Shown: positions 19,661 through 27,857 of the stretch, piece after piece | How the letters are laid out: each line of letters starts with the position of its first letter | Position numbering within the stretch: the first letter of the stretch is position 1 | Source of the DNA: Pseudomonas fluorescens | GTDB lineage: Bacteria > Pseudomonadota > Gammaproteobacteria > Pseudomonadales > Pseudomonadaceae | DNA length: 64,000 bases | NCBI RefSeq assembly: GCF_902497855.1 | Contig: NZ_CABVHU010000018.1 | Coordinates: 62,001 to 126,000 of the forward strand | Direction of reading: 5' to 3' | Notes under the pieces: model-generated | Seen by the model: the letters and a program-made list of their open reading frames with translations, nothing else | What the model was told of the DNA's origin: nothing | The model's database searches: none | Translations under genes and position numbers: made by a program

Positions 19661-21111
19661 ACGCCTCCGCGATTATTCCTACGGTTGCCGTAGAAGAGGA
19701 TTTTCGCACCCGGGCTCACGAGGCTTTGGGTGACAAGCAACTGCGAAACAACTTTCGCACTGCGATGGATTCACTGATGACAAAACGGGCAGCGTCCTTC
19801 AGCGATGCCCATGAAAGAGAACATCTGCGAGTGCTGGGCAATGCTGTCCGCGCCCGTGCGTTATCCAAGTTGCCCGACCTGCTCGAGCAGCTTGAACAGA
19901 ACCTGACCCGCAACGGTGTGACAGTGCACTGGGCGGAAACGGTGGACGAAGCCAATGGCATCGTCCTGTCGATCATCCGCGCTCACGAGGGGCGGCAAGT
20001 GATCAAGGGCAAATCGATGGTCAGCGAAGAGATGGAGATGAACCACGTCCTCGCTGAACAGGGCATTGAATGCCTGGAATCGGACATGGGCGAGTACATC
20101 GTCCAGCTCGACTTTGAAAAGCCTTCACACATTATTATGCCGGCAATCCACAAGAATGCCGGTCAGGTCGCGTCCTTGTTCCATGACAAACTTGGCGTGG
20201 AATACACCAAGGACGTTGACCAACTCATTCAGATCGGTCGCAAAGTCTTGCGCCAGAAATTCTTCGAAGCGGACATCGGCGTCTCCGGCGTCAACTTCGC
20301 CGTGGCCGAAACCGGCACCCTGCTACTGGTGGAAAACGAAGGCAACGGGCGCATGACCACTACGGTGCCGCCAGTGCACATCGCCGTCACCGGCATCGAA
20401 AAAGTCGTGGAAAACCTGCGCGACGTGGTGCCGCTCTTGTCGTTGCTGACCCGCTCTGCGCTGGGCCAGCCGATCACCACTTACGTCAACATGATCTCCG
20501 GCCCGCGCAAGGAACATGAACTCGACGGCCCGCAGGAAGTGCACCTGGTACTGCTGGACAATGGTCGCAGCCAGGCCTTCGCCGACAGCGAATTACGCCA
20601 GACCCTGAACTGCATCCGCTGCGGCGCCTGCATGAATCATTGCCCGGTCTACACTCGCATCGGCGGTCACGCCTATGGCGAGGTTTACCCTGGGCCTATC
20701 GGAAAAATCATCACCCCACACATGGTAGGCCTGGCGAAAGTCCCGGATCACCCCAGTGCTTCGTCTCTGTGCGGTGCCTGCGGTGAAGTCTGCCCGGTGA
20801 AAATCCCGATCCCCGCCTTGCTGCGACGTCTGCGGGAAGAAAACGTCAAAGCGCCGGACAGCCCGCACAAAGTGATGCGCGGCCAGGGCAGCAAATATTC
20901 GCGCAAGGAACGCTTTATCTGGAACGCCTGGGCCAGGCTCAACAGTTCGCCGACGCTCTATCGCCTGTTCGGCTTTTTCGCCACCCGCTTGCGCGCCCTC
21001 GCGCCGAGCAATGTCGGTCCGTGGACACAAAATCACAGTGCACCGAAACCCGCTGCCCGCTCACTGCATGACATGGCCCGCGAGCATCTGGCCAAACAGG
21101 GAGACCGTTGA
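19657..21111 (+). CDS. lldF: L-lactate dehydrogenase complex protein LldF (LutB)
   Basis: Iron-sulphur subunit of the LldEFG complex. 484 residues: LUD domain in the N-terminal two thirds, then two 4Fe-4S ferredoxin motifs (CIRCGACMNHCPVY and LCGACGEVCPVKIP), then a C-terminal LutB extension. The start at 19657 overlaps the lldE stop by 4 bases, so translation is coupled. Confidence 0.93.
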   Translation: MNASAIIPTVAVEEDFRTRAHEALGDKQLRNNFRTAMDSLMTKRAASFSDAHEREHLRVLGNAVRARALSKLPDLLEQLEQNLTRNGVTVHWAETVDEANGIVLSIIRAHEGRQVIKGKSMVSEEMEMNHVLAEQGIECLESDMGEYIVQLDFEKPSHIIMPAIHKNAGQVASLFHDKLGVEYTKDVDQLIQIGRKVLRQKFFEADIGVSGVNFAVAETGTLLLVENEGNGRMTTTVPPVHIAVTGIEKVVENLRDVVPLLSLLTRSALGQPITTYVNMISGPRKEHELDGPQEVHLVLLDNGRSQAFADSELRQTLNCIRCGACMNHCPVYTRIGGHAYGEVYPGPIGKIITPHMVGLAKVPDHPSASSLCGACGEVCPVKIPIPALLRRLREENVKAPDSPHKVMRGQGSKYSRKERFIWNAWARLNSSPTLYRLFGFFATRLRALAPSNVGPWTQNHSAPKPAARSLHDMAREHLAKQGDR

Positions 21112-21782
21112 TGAGCGCCAAGCAAAATATCCTCGCCAAGCTGCGCAAAAGTCTGACGGGCACCACGCCGGTGCCTGACGAGTTCGACGTCGAACTGGTG
21201 ACCCAGCCCTACACCTACGCGCCGGAACAACGCATCCCGCAGTTGCGCAAACTGATGGAAGCGGTACACACGGAAATCCATCTGACGTCCGGCGAAAGCT
21301 GGCCCGTGTTGCTGGCCCAATTGCTGCGGGATCGTCAGCTGCCGAACCTGCTGATCGCGCCGACCACGCCTCATGGTCAACGCGTCACTCAACACTGGGC
21401 GAAAAATCCCGGGCTACCGACACTCAAGTCCTACGACCGTCCGGTTGAAGCATGGAAAGCCGAGCTGTTCAATGACACCGCCGCCAGCCTGACCACCACC
21501 CTCGGCGCCATCGCTGCGACAGGCAGTCTGATTCTCTGGCCGACGCGGGAGGAACCACGCCTGATGAGCCTGGTGCCGCCGGTGCATTTCGCCCTGCTCA
21601 AGGCCAGTGAAATCCGCGACAACTTCTATCAGGTGCAGCAGGAATTCGAATGGGCCCAAGGCATGCCGACCAACGCGCTGCTGGTGTCCGGCCCGTCGAA
21701 GACCGCCGACATCGAGCAAGTTCTGGCTTACGGGGCTCACGGCCCGAAAGACCTGGTGGTTTTGATCCTGGAGGACCAATGA
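21111..21782 (+). CDS. lldG: L-lactate dehydrogenase complex protein LldG (LutC)
   Basis: LUD-domain subunit of the L-lactate oxidation complex. 223 residues, MSAKQNILAKLRKSL at the N-terminus, with ATGSLILWPT...RLMSLVPPVH in the core and a GPSKTADIE segment near the C-terminus typical of LutC. The ATG shares one base with the lldF stop (TGATG); the stop overlaps dld by ATGA. Confidence 0.92.
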   Translation: MSAKQNILAKLRKSLTGTTPVPDEFDVELVTQPYTYAPEQRIPQLRKLMEAVHTEIHLTSGESWPVLLAQLLRDRQLPNLLIAPTTPHGQRVTQHWAKNPGLPTLKSYDRPVEAWKAELFNDTAASLTTTLGAIAATGSLILWPTREEPRLMSLVPPVHFALLKASEIRDNFYQVQQEFEWAQGMPTNALLVSGPSKTADIEQVLAYGAHGPKDLVVLILEDQ

Positions 21783-24589
21783 GTCTACCGACGGCTTTCC
21801 TGCGTGATGCGCAGCAATTGATTCCCCAGGAGCGCCGTTTCGACGACCCGCTGTCGACCCTGGCCTTCGGCACTGATGCCAGTTTCTATCGACTGATTCC
21901 GCAACTGGTGATTCGTGTCGAGTCCGAAGATGAAGTGGTGGCGCTGCTCAAATTCGCGCAACGGGACCAGGTCCCGGTGACCTTCCGCGCTGCCGGCACC
22001 AGCCTCTCCGGACAGGCGATCAGCGATTCGGTGCTGATCGTTCTGGGGGATAACTGGAACGGTCGCGAAATCCGTGGCCAAGGTACGCAAATCCGCCTGC
22101 AACCGGGCGTGATCGGCGCTCAGGCCAACGCTTGGCTGGCACCGTTCGGGCGCAAGATCGGCCCGGATCCGGCCTCGATCAACGCCTGCAAAATCGGCGG
22201 CATCGTTGCCAACAATGCCAGCGGCATGTGCTGCGGCACCGCGCAAAATACCTATCACACCCTGGCCGGCATTCGTCTGGTGCTGGCCGACGGCAGTCGT
22301 CTCGACACCGAAGACTCGGCAAGCGTTGCCGCGTTTCGCGACAGCCACGCGGCGCTGCTTGAGCGACTGGCAACCTTGGGCCGCGAGACCCGCGCCAATG
22401 CCGAACTGGCTGCGAGAATCCGCCACAAATACCGTCTGAAAAATACCACCGGCCTGTCACTCAACGCCCTGGTGGATTTCGACGAGCCTGTGGATATCTT
22501 GAGCCACTTGCTGGTCGGTTCCGAAGGCACCCTCGGCTTCATCAGCGCGGTGACCTACGACACCGTGATCGATCACCCGAACAAGGCGTCGGCGCTGATT
22601 GTGTTCCCGGACGTGGAGACCTGCTGTAACGCAGTCAGCGTCCTGAAGCGCCAACCGGTGTCGGCCGTGGAATTGCTCGATCGCCGCAGCCTGCGTTCGG
22701 TGCAGGACAAACCCGGCATGCCGGCTTTCGTACAACACCTGTCGAACAATGCCTGCGCCCTGCTGATCGAATCCCGCGCCGCTTCGTCCACCTTGCTGCA
22801 GGAACAGCTGACGCAAATCATGGCGTCGTTGACCTCGTTCCCCGTAGAGAAACAAGTCGACTTCACCGAAGACCCGGTGGAAAACGCCCGGCTCTGGGCG
22901 ATCCGCAAGGACACCTTCCCCGCCGTCGGCGCGGTGCGCAAAACCGGGACCACGGTGATCATCGAAGACGTGACCTTCCCGGTGGAACAGCTGGCCGCCG
23001 GCGTAAACCGCCTGATCGAACTGTTCGACAAACATCACTACGATGAAGCGATCCTTTTCGGACACGCCCTGGAAGGCAATCTGCACTTCGTCTTCACCCA
23101 AGGCTTCAACAACCCGGAAGAAGTCGCACGCTATCAGGCGTTCATGGATGACGTCGCACAGTTGGTGGCAGTGGAATTCGGCGGTTCGCTGAAAGCCGAA
23201 CACGGCACCGGCCGCAACATGGCGCCCTTCGTCGAACTGGAGTGGGGCAGCGACGCGTACCAATTGATGTGGCAGCTCAAACGCCTGCTCGACCCCAACG
23301 GCATTCTCAACCCGGACGTGGTGCTCAGTGAAGATCCGCAGATCCACCTCAAGCACCTGAAGCCACTGCCGGCCGCCGACGAGATTGTGGATAAATGCAT
23401 CGAGTGCGGCTTCTGCGAGCCGGTCTGCCCGTCGAAAGGCCTGACCCTGAGCCCGCGCCAGCGCATCGTGATCTGGCGCGACATCCAGGCGAAGAAACGC
23501 GCCGGGGTGGACACCACAGAACTTGAAGCGGCTTACGAATACCAAGGCATCGACACCTGCGCCGCGACCGGACTCTGCGCCCAACGTTGCCCCGTAGGAA
23601 TCAATACCGGCGACCTGGTGAAAAAGCTGCGCAGCCGTAACGCGACCCATACGAAAACCGCCAACTGGCTGGAAGGCAATTTCGCCACTGCACTGCAAGG
23701 CGCACGCTTCACCCTGCACGTGGCCAACGGCGCGCGGATGCTGTTGGGCGCGCCGCGACTGGCGAAACTCTCGGCCACCCTGACGCGATTATCCAAAGGC
23801 CAGGTCCCGCAATGGACCAACGCCATGCCGCAACCGGAAAAAGCCATTCGCTTCAGCCCGAGCGTGTCGGACCAGCGCCCTCGGGTGGTGTACCTGGCGG
23901 CCTGCGTGTCGCGAGCAATGGGGCCGGCGGCGGGTGATAAAGAGCAAATGTCGCTGTATGACAAAACCCGCGGGCTGCTGGAAAAGGCTGGTTACCAAGT
24001 GGTCTTCCCGGACAATCTGGACAGTCTCTGCTGCGGTCAACCCTTCGCCTCCAAAGGCTACGCCGAGCAGGCCGAACACAAACGCCAGGAACTGATCGGC
24101 GCGCTGCTGCACGCCAGCCGTGGCGGGCTCGACCCGATCTACTGCGACACCAGCCCCTGCACCCTGCGCCTGGTTCAGGACCTGGGTGAAGTTCGACTGG
24201 ACCTGTACGACCCGGTGCGTTTCATCCGCACACATCTGATGGATCGCCTGGACTTCACGCCCCAGGAAGCGCCGATCGCGGTGCATGTCACCTGCAGCAC
24301 CCAGCACCTGGGCGAAAGCCAGGCACTGATCGATCTGGCGCGCAAATGCAGCAAGAACGTGGTCATTCCCGAAGGTATTCACTGCTGCGGATTTGCCGGT
24401 GACAAGGGCTTCAGCACACCGGAGTTGAACGCTCACGCCCTGCGTACGCTCAAGGATGCCGTGCAGCAATGCAGCGAAGGGATTTCCACCAGCCGCACCT
24501 GCGAAATCGGCCTGACCCAACACGGTGGAATCGACTACCACGGGCTGGTGTACCTGGTGGATCGGGTCACCCGGGCGAAGGCGATCTGA
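21779..24589 (+). CDS. dld: FAD/Fe-S D-lactate dehydrogenase (Dld-II type)
   Basis: Oxidises D-lactate and passes electrons to the respiratory chain. 936 residues: N-terminal FAD-binding PCMH domain (about 35-270), FAD-oxidase C-terminal domain, two 4Fe-4S motifs (CIECGFCEPVCP starting at Cys540; CAATGLCAQRCP near 593), and a C-terminal CCG pair (CCGQP near 751; HCCGFAGDKG near 868). Coupled to lldG by ATGA. With lldEFG it lets the cell use both lactate enantiomers after import by LldP. A D-2-hydroxyglutarate dehydrogenase role is a less likely alternative given the operon. Confidence 0.92.
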   Translation: MSLPTAFLRDAQQLIPQERRFDDPLSTLAFGTDASFYRLIPQLVIRVESEDEVVALLKFAQRDQVPVTFRAAGTSLSGQAISDSVLIVLGDNWNGREIRGQGTQIRLQPGVIGAQANAWLAPFGRKIGPDPASINACKIGGIVANNASGMCCGTAQNTYHTLAGIRLVLADGSRLDTEDSASVAAFRDSHAALLERLATLGRETRANAELAARIRHKYRLKNTTGLSLNALVDFDEPVDILSHLLVGSEGTLGFISAVTYDTVIDHPNKASALIVFPDVETCCNAVSVLKRQPVSAVELLDRRSLRSVQDKPGMPAFVQHLSNNACALLIESRAASSTLLQEQLTQIMASLTSFPVEKQVDFTEDPVENARLWAIRKDTFPAVGAVRKTGTTVIIEDVTFPVEQLAAGVNRLIELFDKHHYDEAILFGHALEGNLHFVFTQGFNNPEEVARYQAFMDDVAQLVAVEFGGSLKAEHGTGRNMAPFVELEWGSDAYQLMWQLKRLLDPNGILNPDVVLSEDPQIHLKHLKPLPAADEIVDKCIECGFCEPVCPSKGLTLSPRQRIVIWRDIQAKKRAGVDTTELEAAYEYQGIDTCAATGLCAQRCPVGINTGDLVKKLRSRNATHTKTANWLEGNFATALQGARFTLHVANGARMLLGAPRLAKLSATLTRLSKGQVPQWTNAMPQPEKAIRFSPSVSDQRPRVVYLAACVSRAMGPAAGDKEQMSLYDKTRGLLEKAGYQVVFPDNLDSLCCGQPFASKGYAEQAEHKRQELIGALLHASRGGLDPIYCDTSPCTLRLVQDLGEVRLDLYDPVRFIRTHLMDRLDFTPQEAPIAVHVTCSTQHLGESQALIDLARKCSKNVVIPEGIHCCGFAGDKGFSTPELNAHALRTLKDAVQQCSEGISTSRTCEIGLTQHGGIDYHGLVYLVDRVTRAKAI

Positions 24590-24632
24590 AGAAAAATAGA
24601 ACCCTGACGAGCCGCCGCAGTCCACTGATCAA

Positions 24633-24656
24633 GCCCCGCAAAACGCGGGTCTTCCC
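24633..24656 (+). terminator. Hairpin after the lactate operon
   Basis: CCCCGC and CGCGGG pair around an AAAA loop about 45 bases past the dld stop, followed by TCTTCCCC. Weak T-run, so a possible rather than certain terminator. Confidence 0.45.
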
Positions 24657-24718
24657 CACACTCGGCAGCCCGTCCTGATGGCCAGCGATGCCTGGATCCT
24701 CAGCTCAAGGAGATACAC

Positions 24719-25000
24719 ATGAAACGTTCTGTACTGTTAAGTCTGTTCGTTACTGCTTCCATGATGGCGTCCACCTCGTTTGCCGCTGAAGAAGACCTCT
24801 GCACGACCAACCTTCAAACCATCGAAAATTACAAAGCACAGATTTCTCCAGAGATGAGTGATCAGGTGGCGGCCTCCGTCAAGAAAGCCCAAGCCTCCCA
24901 CGCACTGGGCACTAAAAAAGGCACTGAAGATTGCATCGCCGAGACGACTCAGACCATTCAGGATATCCAGAAAACCACTGACGGGGGCAAAACCCAATAG
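24719..25000 (+). CDS. Small secreted protein, copy 1 of a tandem pair
   Basis: 93 residues: signal peptide ending SFAAEE (cleavage near 23) and a hydrophilic mature part with two cysteines (DLCTTNLQ, EDCIAETTQT) that could form a disulphide in the periplasm. Preceded by AAGGAGATACAC. A paralogue with the same layout and the same ribosome site lies 586 bp downstream. Function unknown; I recognise no domain. Confidence 0.75.
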   Translation: MKRSVLLSLFVTASMMASTSFAAEEDLCTTNLQTIENYKAQISPEMSDQVAASVKKAQASHALGTKKGTEDCIAETTQTIQDIQKTTDGGKTQ

Positions 25001-25010
25001 CCCAGCAAAC

Positions 25011-25113
25011 GCCAACCTTCGGGTTGGCCTTAGGGGAATTGTTGGCGTATACGCTCCACCCGATACGAAGCAAACCAAGACCCGCCAAGTGCGGGTTTTG
25101 TTGCATCTGAAGG
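25011..25113 (+). repeat. Partial second copy of the ssrA flanks without ssrA
   Basis: After gene copy 1 the sequence shows the hairpin GCCAACC/GGTTGGC (25011-25028), a promoter-like TTGGCC (25024) and TATACG (25048), then GCTCCACC (25053-25060, identical to the last bases of tmRNA before its terminal A), then a terminator (stem ACCCGC/GCGGGT, 25080-25096) and TTTGTTGCATCTG. The same elements in the same order flank the real ssrA: hairpin 25592-25611, TTGGCC 25606, TACACT 25629, GCTCCACC 26064-26071, terminator 26088-26108, TTTGTTGCATCTG. So this looks like a duplicate ssrA locus with the RNA body deleted. Confidence 0.7.
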
Positions 25114-25304
25114 TTGGGTAATCCTCTATAATGCCAATGCTTCTATCAAACAGCTTTCTCATAGCAATTTTTGCAAAAAACGAATTCCTGCGCAGCCTCG
25201 GAGTCTTTTAAGTAGGCCCTCATCAATCGTGGCTGGTATTCCAACCTCGGCCGAGCCGCCCGCCCATACGGCAGCACCGAGACCATCAGTCCAAGGAGAT
25301 ATCC

Positions 25305-25583
25305 ATGAAACGTACCGCACTCGCTGGTCTGTTCATTTCTGCTGCAATGTTGGCCTCTCCCGTATTGGCTGCAGACAACAACCTTTGTACGAGCAAGCTG
25401 CAAGAGCTCAAAAGCAAAGTGAATTCACTTCCGGCGAGCTCCAGCCACACCACAATGGAAATCAAGCGACTGATGTCCAGCGCCGAAGCGTCCCAAGCCG
25501 CCGGGGACGACAACAAATGCGTCACCGAGGCCACCCAGGCTTCGGCACTCGCCGACCAGCAGCGCAACCAAACCACGCCATAA
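25305..25583 (+). CDS. Small secreted protein, copy 2 of a tandem pair
   Basis: 92 residues: signal peptide ending VLAADN and a mature part with two cysteines (NLCTSKLQ, NKCVTEATQ) at positions matching copy 1. The ribosome site AAGGAGATATCC is also nearly identical to copy 1. A TATAAT box lies at 25127-25132. A hairpin (25592-25611) follows the stop and overlaps the ssrA promoter. Function unknown. Confidence 0.75.
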   Translation: MKRTALAGLFISAAMLASPVLAADNNLCTSKLQELKSKVNSLPASSSHTTMEIKRLMSSAEASQAAGDDNKCVTEATQASALADQQRNQTTP

Positions 25584-25605
25584 TCTGTGGCGGCCAACCT
25601 TCGGG

Positions 25606-25634
25606 TTGGCCTTCTGTCGCGCGTTGGCGTACAC
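25606..25634 (+). promoter_or_regulatory. Candidate ssrA promoter
   Basis: TTGGCC (25606-25611), 17-bp spacer, TACACT (25629-25634). Transcription would begin near 25641, about 38 bases before mature tmRNA, fitting a precursor cut by RNase P. The -35 element is part of the hairpin that ends the upstream gene. Confidence 0.5.
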
Positions 25635-25678
25635 TACGCAGGCTTGTTGCTCACCATGATTCACAGAGCAACAGGCTC

Positions 25679-26072
25679 GGGGCCGTTTAGGATTCGACGC
25701 CGGTTGCGAAACTTTAGGTGCATGCCGAGTTGGTAACAGAACTCGTAAATCCACTGTTGCAACTTTCTATAGTTGCCAATGACGAAACCTACGGGGAATA
25801 CGCTCTCGCTGCGTAAGCAGCCTTAGCCCTTCCCTCCTGGTACCTTCGGGTCCAGCAATCATCAGGGGATGTCTGTAAACCCAAAGTGATTGTCATATAG
25901 AACAGAATCGCCGTGCAGTACGTTGTGGACGAAGCGGCTAAAACTTACACAACTCGCCCAATGCACCCTGCCCGTCGGGTCGCTGAGGGTTAACTTAATA
26001 GACACGGCTACGCATGTAGTACCGACAGCGGAGTACTGGCGGACGGGGGTTCAAATCCCCCCGGCTCCACCA
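25679..26072 (+). ncRNA. ssrA: tmRNA (SsrA)
   Basis: Transfer-messenger RNA that frees stalled ribosomes together with SmpB. The 5' end GGGGCCG pairs with 3' CGGCTCC followed by A and encoded CCA; the T-arm GGGGGTTCAAATCCCCC is intact. The tag reading frame starts at 25775 and encodes ANDETYGEYALAA then TAA (25814-25816), which with the alanine carried by tmRNA gives AANDETYGEYALAA, the Pseudomonas degradation tag. Length 394 nt. A terminator follows at 26088. Confidence 0.97.
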
Positions 26073-26087
26073 ATTGAGACACCACCG

Positions 26088-26110
26088 AAGCCCGCCCAGT
26101 GCGGGCTTTG
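26088..26110 (+). terminator. ssrA terminator
   Basis: AAGCCCGC / GCGGGCTT form an 8-bp perfect stem with loop CCAGT and TTG after it, 15 bases past the tmRNA CCA. Confidence 0.85.
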
Positions 26111-26151
26111 TTGCATCTGGAGTTCGGTATTCCAAAGGCCAACACGCCCCC

Positions 26152-26183
26152 CTGTAGGAGCTGGCTTGCCAGCGAAGAGGCCA
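26152..26183. repeat. REP-type repeat downstream of ssrA
   Basis: TGTAGGAGCTGGCTTGCCAG followed by CGAAGAGG is a single REP unit of the family widespread between genes of fluorescent pseudomonads. The rest of 26111-26253 shows no gene. Confidence 0.65.
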
Positions 26184-26253
26184 GCCAGACCACCCCAAAT
26201 CCCCAGCGGCCGCATCAACCCCGCCGTCGCCGCGACCGCCCCCGGAGACGCCC

Positions 26254-26634
26254 ATGCACCAAGCCCTCCCGATCATCGACATCCAACCCAGCTTCACCCC
26301 ACCCCAATGGCTCATCGACGGCACCCGCACATTGATCGGCACCCTCCCCAGCGCCGCCACCGTCGAACGCCACGACGAATCCAAAACCCCCTTCCAGAAA
26401 CAACTCGGCTGGCACCCGGCACCCGATGACGACAGCCTGATCCAGGCCGACCGGATCTTCATCAAGCACGGCTACGCGCCATCGCCGCAAACTATCGAAT
26501 TTTTGCAAAGCCTGAAGGTGGAACGGGTACTGGTGTGCGGCCTGCAAACCGACACCTGCTGCCTGGCGGCCGGGTTTGCGTTATTCGGTCGGCGTGAGCA
26601 GCGTCAACCGTACCCTCACTGCGCTGCGCATTAA
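26254..26634 (+). pseudogene. Isochorismatase-type cysteine hydrolase, truncated
   Basis: The first 110 codons are a good isochorismatase-like fold: MHQALPIIDIQPSF with Asp9, the IFIKHGYA segment with Lys71, and VCGLQTDTCC with catalytic Cys102. Family members are about 150-190 residues. After AAGFALF the reading frame leaves the family and ends 16 codons later, exactly where tyrosine-recombinase-like sequence begins (26585). The last helices and strand are missing, so probably non-functional. Codons 41-49 (DESKTPFQK) recur in a second fragment at 41793. It lies next to ssrA, a favoured integration site. Confidence 0.7.
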
Positions 26635-26830
26635 TCAAGCCGTCAGGATCGCCAGCCCGAGCCAAGCGTTAGCACAGCAGCGCTCGACCCTTCGCACCCG
26701 CGCGCCGGATGGCCCAAGACCACCCACAGGTACGGATAGCACTCGAGGCGCTTGGCAAACAGCAACACGAGCGGCTGACCGCGATGGTCCTTTTGGCGCG
26801 AGCAACCGGGATGCGTCTGAAACCAGAAAA
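26585..26830 (+). pseudogene. Tyrosine recombinase/integrase remnant (frameshifted)
   Basis: Two frames carry consecutive pieces resembling one integrase. Frame one (26585-26708): GVSSVNRTLTALR, QAVRIASPSQAL, RTRAPDG. Frame two, from about 26709: QDHPQVRIALEALGKQQHER, then LTAMVLLARATGMRL, the block around the first catalytic Arg of the phage-integrase fold. It then loses similarity (KPEKADEG) and stops against the convergent LysR gene. The C-terminal catalytic H-x-x-R and Tyr are absent. Assigned from my memory of related Pseudomonas integrases, so moderate confidence. Confidence 0.45.
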
Positions 26831-26843
26831 AGCTGATGAGGGA

Positions 26844-27752
26844 TCACTGGCGGATCGACGCCAGGAGGTGCCGGGCCTGTTCGCCCAACAGCGCGCTCAG
26901 GCTGTCGAGGATATGTGGATGCGGTTCATTGGCCCGGGTCATGGCGAAAAGCGTCACTGGCCATGAAGGCGTCAGGGTGCGTATTGCCGTTCGCTCGGGC
27001 GGCGCGCTGAGGGCAGTGAACGGGTCGACGACCGCGAGTCCCGTGCCGGATGCCACCAGCGCGCTCGCCAACGAGTAGGTCTGGACGCGAATGGCCATCC
27101 GCGGTGGCGGGTCGAAGGTGTTCAGGTGCAGACCCAACTGAGAGAACAGGGGATCGGCATGGGACAACCCAATCAGCGGCGCATCACTGAGTTCCTCGAC
27201 CGGCAACGGCAATGCTTGTTGCTCCGGCGTCCAGTAATCCCGCGGCGCCAACGCCACCAGGACGCTCTGGGCCAGGGGCTGCACATTCAGGCCAGGGTGA
27301 TCGGGGTAACGCAACGTCAAACCGATATCGATTTCGCGCATGAACAGGTTCTGCACCAGCTCCTGGCTGTGCAGGCTGGCCAGCTCGCACGAAGTGCCGG
27401 GGTAGCGCCGAGTCCATTCGCCGATCAGGGTCGGCAACAACGAAAACGCCAGCGCTGGCGTGGCACCGATACGCAAGGTCTGCCCGGGTTGATGGCGCAG
27501 GTTTTGGGCCAGCCGCCGCACACCGTCGACACTGGCCGTCACCTTGTTCACCTCCCGCTCCAACTCCAGTGCTTCGGGCGTCACCAGAAGCTTGCCCTTG
27601 ACCCGCAAAAACAGGGCAAAACCCAGTTGCGATTCGGCGTGCTGCAGGGTTTTGGTCACCGCTGGCTGGCTGATATGCAGGAGTTGCGCCGCCCCGCTGA
27701 TGGACCCCGCTTGGCGAATCGCCTGGAACACCTCGATATGTCTGAGTCGCAT
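26844..27752 (-). CDS. LysR-family regulator, divergent to dadA-like gene
   Basis: 302-residue LTTR: N-terminal winged helix (MRLRHIEVFQAIRQAGSISGAAQLLHISQPAVTKTLQHAE) and a periplasmic-binding-like effector domain. Its start is about 105 bp from the divergent D-amino-acid-dehydrogenase-like gene, so it most likely controls that gene in response to an amino acid. First complete gene of the accessory block. Confidence 0.85.
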   Translation of the reverse strand: MRLRHIEVFQAIRQAGSISGAAQLLHISQPAVTKTLQHAESQLGFALFLRVKGKLLVTPEALELEREVNKVTASVDGVRRLAQNLRHQPGQTLRIGATPALAFSLLPTLIGEWTRRYPGTSCELASLHSQELVQNLFMREIDIGLTLRYPDHPGLNVQPLAQSVLVALAPRDYWTPEQQALPLPVEELSDAPLIGLSHADPLFSQLGLHLNTFDPPPRMAIRVQTYSLASALVASGTGLAVVDPFTALSAPPERTAIRTLTPSWPVTLFAMTRANEPHPHILDSLSALLGEQARHLLASIRQ

Positions 27753-27857
27753 GTTTTAACCCATAACCTTTATCTATACCCACTTTATCTTTATTCATTA
27801 CCCGCCCGCTGTCATGCCCATTACTGTGAAGCCTGCTTGCAAAACAGGAACGGGATC

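Noticed and set aside
25011..25113. Displaced tmRNA 3' end as an attR of an integrated element
   Set aside because: A displaced fragment should lie downstream of the intact tmRNA gene; here it is upstream, and the promoter and preceding gene are duplicated too, so tandem duplication plus deletion fits better.
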